In this document: one piece after another, positions 60,819 through 64,000 of the stretch | Layout: the number at the start of each line of letters is the position of its first letter | Numbering within the stretch: the stretch's first letter is position 1 | NCBI GenBank assembly: GCA_964497825.1 | Contig: CAZCFA010000005.1 | Span: forward strand, 5,559-69,558 | Direction: 5' to 3' | DNA: 64,000 nt | Origin: RHKX01 sp964497825 | GTDB taxonomy: Bacteria > Actinomycetota > Thermoleophilia > Solirubrobacterales > 70-9 | Position numbers and translations under genes: made by a program | The notes under the pieces: generated by a model | Database searches by the model: none | Told to the model about the DNA's origin: nothing | Seen by the model: the letters and a program-made list of their open reading frames with translations, nothing else

Positions 60819-61732
60819 CCGGCCGCCTCGGCGAGCCGGGCGCGGATGATCGCCGCCGCCGCCTGGTCGTGCACGCGGTGGGTCTCGCTGATCTCGATCG
60901 CATCGAAGCCGGCCGCTACGAGGCTGGCCTCGAACTGCTCCCGGGTCAGGGCACCCGCGATGCAGCCGGTCCACTGCTGCATGTCGCGCCGCGTCGCCTC
61001 GCTCATGTCCGGGTCGGCGATCACGTCGCTGACCGCGAAGCGGCCACCGGGGCGGAGCACCCGCGCCGCCTCGCGCAGGACCCGGTCCTTGTCGCCGGAG
61101 AGGTTGATCACGCAGTTGGAGATGACGACGTCGACCGAGTCGTCGGGCAGCGGCACGCGCTCGATCTCGCCCTTGAGAAACTCGGCGTTTTCGACCCCGG
61201 CCTCGGCCTGGTTGGCGCGCGCGAGCGCCAGCATCTCGTCGGTCATGTCGAGCCCGTATGCCTTGCCGCCCGGCCCGACGCGGCGGGCCGACAGCAGCAC
61301 GTCGATGCCGCCTCCGGAGCCGAGATCGAGCACGACCTCGCCCGCGTTCAGGTCGGCGATCGCGGTCGGGTTGCCGCAGCCCAGCGAGGCGAGTCGGGCG
61401 GCGTCGGGAAGCTCGTCGCGATCGCCGTCGGCGTCGTCGTAGAGGCCGGCGCCGAAGACGGCGCGCTGCTCGTCGCTGATCACCTCGGCGCCGCTGCAGC
61501 AGCTCGCGCCCGGGGTCTCGCCGCCGCCGACGCTGCGGGCGGCCGCCGCGTAGCGCTCGCGCACGACCTGCTTGAGCTCATCGCCTTCATGCTCGGGGCA
61601 GCCGCAGCCGCCGTCGGCGTGGTCCTCGCCGCAGCAGAAGGCCTTCGCCTCGGGCTCGCAGCAGTCCTCCTGCGCGGCGGGCGGGCAGCACTCGGATCGC
61701 TCCCGCTCCTCGGTTGGCTTCACTTCAGCCAT
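60815..61732 (-). CDS. arsM: Arsenite S-adenosylmethionine methyltransferase
   Basis: 305 residues. The N-terminus is rich in cysteine pairs (ECCPPA, EDCCEPE, FCCGEDH, GCGCPEH), useful for arsenite capture. The SAM fold shows VLDLGSGGGIDVLL and GLDMTDEMLALA. As(III)-binding cysteines lie in ASCCSG, ISNCVINLSGDK and QWTGCIAGAL. It would methylate As(III) to volatile or less toxic forms. ATG lies within the end of arsR (13-base overlap), with GAGGAG eight bases before it, so translation is coupled. Confidence 0.93.
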   Translation of the reverse strand: MAEVKPTEERERSECCPPAAQEDCCEPEAKAFCCGEDHADGGCGCPEHEGDELKQVVRERYAAAARSVGGGETPGASCCSGAEVISDEQRAVFGAGLYDDADGDRDELPDAARLASLGCGNPTAIADLNAGEVVLDLGSGGGIDVLLSARRVGPGGKAYGLDMTDEMLALARANQAEAGVENAEFLKGEIERVPLPDDSVDVVISNCVINLSGDKDRVLREAARVLRPGGRFAVSDVIADPDMSEATRRDMQQWTGCIAGALTREQFEASLVAAGFDAIEISETHRVHDQAAAAIIRARLAEAAG

Positions 61733-62073
61733 TGGTTCAACTCCTCGATCGCTTCCGGCAGGACGTAGTAGTAGGCCCAGAGACCGCGCCGCTCGGAGCC
61801 GACGATGCCGGCCTCGCGCAGCTTCTTCAGGTGATGGGAGACGGTCGGCTGGGAGAGGTCGAACAGCGGCACCAGCTCGCAGACGCAGACCTCGCCCGCG
61901 TGCCTGCGGAGCACGTCGACGAGCTGGATCCGGACCGGGTCGCCGAGCGCCTTGGCGATCTCGGCGATGCGCGCGGCCCGCTCGCGGTCGACATCGGGAT
62001 GGACGACGGGCACGCAGCAGGGCTCGCCCACGGGGCGCTTGCGCTTCGGGGCGAGCTCGAGATCGACAGCCAT
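61720..62073 (-). CDS. arsR: ArsR-family arsenic-responsive repressor
   Basis: 117 residues, winged helix of the ArsR/SmtB family with SQPTVSHHLKKLREAGIV as recognition helix. Cysteines in EPCCVPVV near the start and in EVCVCELVPLF at the metal-sensing helix could bind As(III). ATG 62073 follows GGAT; a second start (62085) lies within the operator. It heads the arsR-arsM-R2-like operon, divergent from arsC. Confidence 0.92.
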   Translation of the reverse strand: MAVDLELAPKRKRPVGEPCCVPVVHPDVDRERAARIAEIAKALGDPVRIQLVDVLRRHAGEVCVCELVPLFDLSQPTVSHHLKKLREAGIVGSERRGLWAYYYVLPEAIEELNQWLK

Positions 62074-62084
62074 CGATATATCCA

Positions 62085-62101
62085 TATCAATTGAACTGAT
62101 A
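62085..62101. promoter_or_regulatory. ArsR operator between arsR and arsC
   Basis: TATCA-ATTGAAC-TGATA is a perfect dyad within an AT-rich stretch (62075-62120), the only such island in this part. It resembles ArsR/SmtB operators (ATCAA-N-TTGAT-type) and is placed so that one protein could repress both genes. Confidence 0.6.
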
Positions 62102-62127
62102 GATGTCAATGCAATAGTCTGCGCCCG

Positions 62128-62592
62128 TTGGCTCCCGCCCGCCCGACCGTCCTCTTCGTCTGCGTCCACAACGCCGGCCGCAGCCAGATCGCCGCGGCGC
62201 TGCTGCGCGAGCGCGCCGGCGATCGGATCAGCGTCCACTCGGCCGGCTCGGACCCGGCCGCGACGATCAACCCGGTGGCGGTCGCGGCGCTGGCCGAGCT
62301 CGGCATCGACGTCGCCGGCGCCGCCCCGACGCCGCTCAGCACCGCGGCCGTGGAAGCGGCGGACGTCGTCGTGACGATGGGCTGCGGCGACGCCTGCCCG
62401 GTCGTTCCCGGCAAGCGCTACGAGGACTGGCAGCTCGAGGATCCGGCCGGCCGGGACCTCGCGACCGTGCGCCGGATCCGCGATCAGATCGACGATCGCG
62501 TCCGCACGCTCGTCGACGAGCTGCTCGGACCCGGGCACGGCGGCGGCCCCCTCAACGACTCGCCCCGCACCGGCCCACGCCCAAGACCCTGA
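62128..62592 (+). CDS. arsC: Arsenate reductase, low-molecular-weight phosphatase/thioredoxin type
   Basis: 154 residues. The P-loop VCVHNAGRSQ has the catalytic cysteine and arginine; the redox pair is in MGCGDACPVVPG, so electrons probably come from thioredoxin or mycoredoxin. It makes arsenite from arsenate. Start TTG 62128 is assumed from the conserved LFVCVHN position; no clear ribosome site is visible. A 25-residue Pro/Gly-rich tail extends past the usual end. Divergent from arsR. Confidence 0.92.
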   Translation: MAPARPTVLFVCVHNAGRSQIAAALLRERAGDRISVHSAGSDPAATINPVAVAALAELGIDVAGAAPTPLSTAAVEAADVVVTMGCGDACPVVPGKRYEDWQLEDPAGRDLATVRRIRDQIDDRVRTLVDELLGPGHGGGPLNDSPRTGPRPRP

Positions 62593-62641
62593 GATCAGAC
62601 GGGAGTGCCGAACGGCGTTGCGGCCTTCGGACGTCGGCGAC

Positions 62642-63343
62642 CTACGCCGGTTGGTCGCAACACCCTTCCTCGCCCCGCTCGACGGGCGACGGAGGAGCGG
62701 CGCAGCATCCCTCGCCACGCCACGTCTGCAACCCCTCGCTGACGGCGACCCCCGCGATCGCGAGCGCGGCGAGCGGGTCAAGCCACCACCATCCGAGCAG
62801 CGCGTTTCCGAGCAGGCCGAGGAACACGGCTCCGGCGAGATACGCGCAGAGCAGGTTCTGCGTTCCCTCGCCGTGGGTCGCGCTCGATCCGAGGGTCCGC
62901 GCGACCCGCTGCTTTGCGATTCCGAGCAGCGGCATCCCGACGAGGCTTGTTGCGGTGAGGGCCATCCCGAGGAAGCTGACCTCGGGATGCTCGGCGCCCG
63001 CCAAGTGGCGAACCGCCTCGAAGGCGACGTAAGGCGCGAGGATGAAGAACTGGACCGCAACGAGCTTCTGCGCCCGTGCCTCGGCGACGTCGGAGTGCAG
63101 GCGCGATCCGGTGAAGCGCCAGACGATGACGAGGCTCGCCACCCCCTCGATCGCGGAGTCGATCCCAAACCCGATCAGCGCAATCGATCCGGCGAGGACC
63201 CCGGCGGTGATCGCGATCGCGCCTTCCGCGCCCATCCAGACGAGGCTGAGCCAGGAAAGCCGCTTCGCCCGATGCGCGGCGCGGAGCCAATCGTCTCCGC
63301 GTGCGTGCGGGCGCTGGACCGTGGGCAGCGCGACCTCGCTCAT
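62642..63343 (-). CDS. Cation diffusion facilitator-like efflux protein
   Basis: 233 residues with five or six hydrophobic helices. Metal-site residues may be in GFGIDSAIEG and WWLDPLAALAIAG. The tail has two cysteine pairs (EGCCAAPP and EGCCDQPA), suited to soft metal ions such as Cd, Zn or Hg. It resembles the cation diffusion facilitator/TMEM163-like group. ATG 63343 overlaps the stop of the ArsR-type regulator gene (ATGA). Confidence 0.8.
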   Translation of the reverse strand: MSEVALPTVQRPHARGDDWLRAAHRAKRLSWLSLVWMGAEGAIAITAGVLAGSIALIGFGIDSAIEGVASLVIVWRFTGSRLHSDVAEARAQKLVAVQFFILAPYVAFEAVRHLAGAEHPEVSFLGMALTATSLVGMPLLGIAKQRVARTLGSSATHGEGTQNLLCAYLAGAVFLGLLGNALLGWWWLDPLAALAIAGVAVSEGLQTWRGEGCCAAPPSPVERGEEGCCDQPA

Positions 63344-63696
63344 CGAGCGAGCCTCGCCGTGGAGATGGTCGCGTCGAGCAGGTCGATGCCGCGTCCCGCG
63401 AGCGAGTAGAGGACCATCTTCCCCTCGCGGCGACTCTCGACCAACCCCTGCTCGCGCAGGACCTTCAAATGGTGGGAGACGAGGTTCTCGGCGCGCTCCA
63501 TCACCCACGCGAGGTCGCAGACGCAGAGCTCGCCGCCCTCCCGAAGCGCGGCGGCGATCGTGAGACGAGTGGGGTCGGCAAGCGCCTTCGCCCGCCTCGA
63601 CGCCGCGGTCGCCGCGTCACCATCCAGCCGTGCGAGCCGCAGCGTCTCGGCGCGTGGGAGGTCAAGGCAGAGAAGGTCGCAGCGCTCGTCGGACAC
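63340..63696 (-). CDS. CadC-like ArsR/SmtB metal sensor
   Basis: 118 residues. N-terminal cysteines (RCDLLCLDLP) and the helix motif ELCVCDLA together match the four-cysteine sensor of CadC-type repressors, which let go of DNA on Cd(II), Pb(II) or Zn(II). The winged helix is LVSHHLKVLREQGLVESRREG. It is in an operon with the efflux gene and just downstream of a palindrome. The metal is likely a soft divalent ion. Confidence 0.88.
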   Translation of the reverse strand: MSDERCDLLCLDLPRAETLRLARLDGDAATAASRRAKALADPTRLTIAAALREGGELCVCDLAWVMERAENLVSHHLKVLREQGLVESRREGKMVLYSLAGRGIDLLDATISTARLAR

Positions 63697-63699
63697 AGG

Positions 63700-63725
63700 A
63701 ACATCCTAACGAGCGTTGAGGTGTT
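63700..63725. promoter_or_regulatory. Operator upstream of the CadC-like repressor
   Basis: AACATCCTAACG-AG-CGTTGAGGTGTT is an imperfect 12-bp dyad (nine of twelve pairs match), four bases before the start codon. This position and size fit an autorepression site of an ArsR/SmtB protein. Confidence 0.5.
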
Positions 63726-63841
63726 AGGCCCGGGTCGGGACGCGATCGGGCAACCCCGAGCCGACGCGACTACGCTCGCGGTCGGGCGCGGGAATCCGCA
63801 AACGCCCGATACGGCTTTGGAGAACCGTAATCTCCAACCCG

Positions 63842-63915
<74 letters not shown>

Positions 63916-64000
63916 TGAGCCCGCCGGTGCTCGGTGAAACGCGGCCGATGCGACCGACGACAGCGCGGGAAGCTCTAACGGCGGCGCGTATAGCCGGCTC

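Overview
The window is uniformly very GC-rich with densely packed genes. Many neighbours overlap by 1-4 bases (ATGA, GTGA, TTGA junctions). Gene content and order suggest an actinobacterium, most likely class Thermoleophilia (Solirubrobacterales-like). The main supports are the rpsF-ssb-ssb-rpsR-rplI-dnaB-dnaC-like-purA block, the Tat-exported PhoX/PhoD, the MptA/PimE-like GT-C enzyme and the actinobacterial membrane proteins. This placement is inferred from gene content; no rRNA is present. There is no prophage, insertion sequence or CRISPR array.

Left end (1-8177): a GntR/FCD-regulated catabolic locus. On the minus strand a GntR regulator, an enolase paralogue with altered active-site residues, a glycerate 2-kinase, and a polyamine-type ABC ATPase and binding protein (cut by the window edge) form one tightly coupled operon. 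A class III aminotransferase is divergent from it, followed by a PhoX-like phosphatase and a cupin. Two near-identical palindromes (4739-4753 and 6291-6305) link the divergent promoter and the phoX promoter into one probable regulon. From 8 to 16 kb are an AEC-type transporter, small membrane proteins, a CBS protein, a saccharopine-dehydrogenase-like oxidoreductase, an FKBP, a sugar epimerase and a GT-C-like membrane protein. From 16.5 to 20.9 kb a co-translated operon encodes a GT2 glycosyltransferase, a DUF2064 protein, a beta-propeller lipoprotein, a fused cytochrome b561/molybdopterin oxidoreductase and a membrane protein.

Middle (21-50 kb): DUF2804 protein, D,D-carboxypeptidase, biotin-dependent carboxylase alpha subunit, purA, a DnaC-like loader, dnaB carrying a 431-residue LAGLIDADG intein, rplI, rpsR, two ssb genes and rpsF. 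A minus-strand run follows: response regulator, histidine kinase, HtrA, inositol-monophosphatase-family enzyme and trehalose-6-phosphate synthase. Next are an M28-like protein lacking expected zinc ligands, an orphan FlgM-like protein, thiL, a mannosyltransferase-like GT-C, a HAD hydrolase, a CPBP protease, an L,D-transpeptidase, pyrE, and a GGDEF-EAL protein with a C-terminal cobalamin-type module that lacks the cobalt-binding histidine.

Right end (50-64 kb): PhoD, an MmcQ-like protein with an enoyl-CoA hydratase, an FAD oxidoreductase, a DUF1254 protein, MerR/P450, a GAP-family membrane protein, and an arsenic locus (arsC divergent from arsR-arsM-R2-like oxidase). The window closes with a CadC-like regulator plus cation efflux pair and tRNA-Arg(CCT). 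A 33-bp palindromic repeat occurs at least five times (34.3, 58.7-58.9 and 59.9 kb), three of them in a 72-bp-period array.
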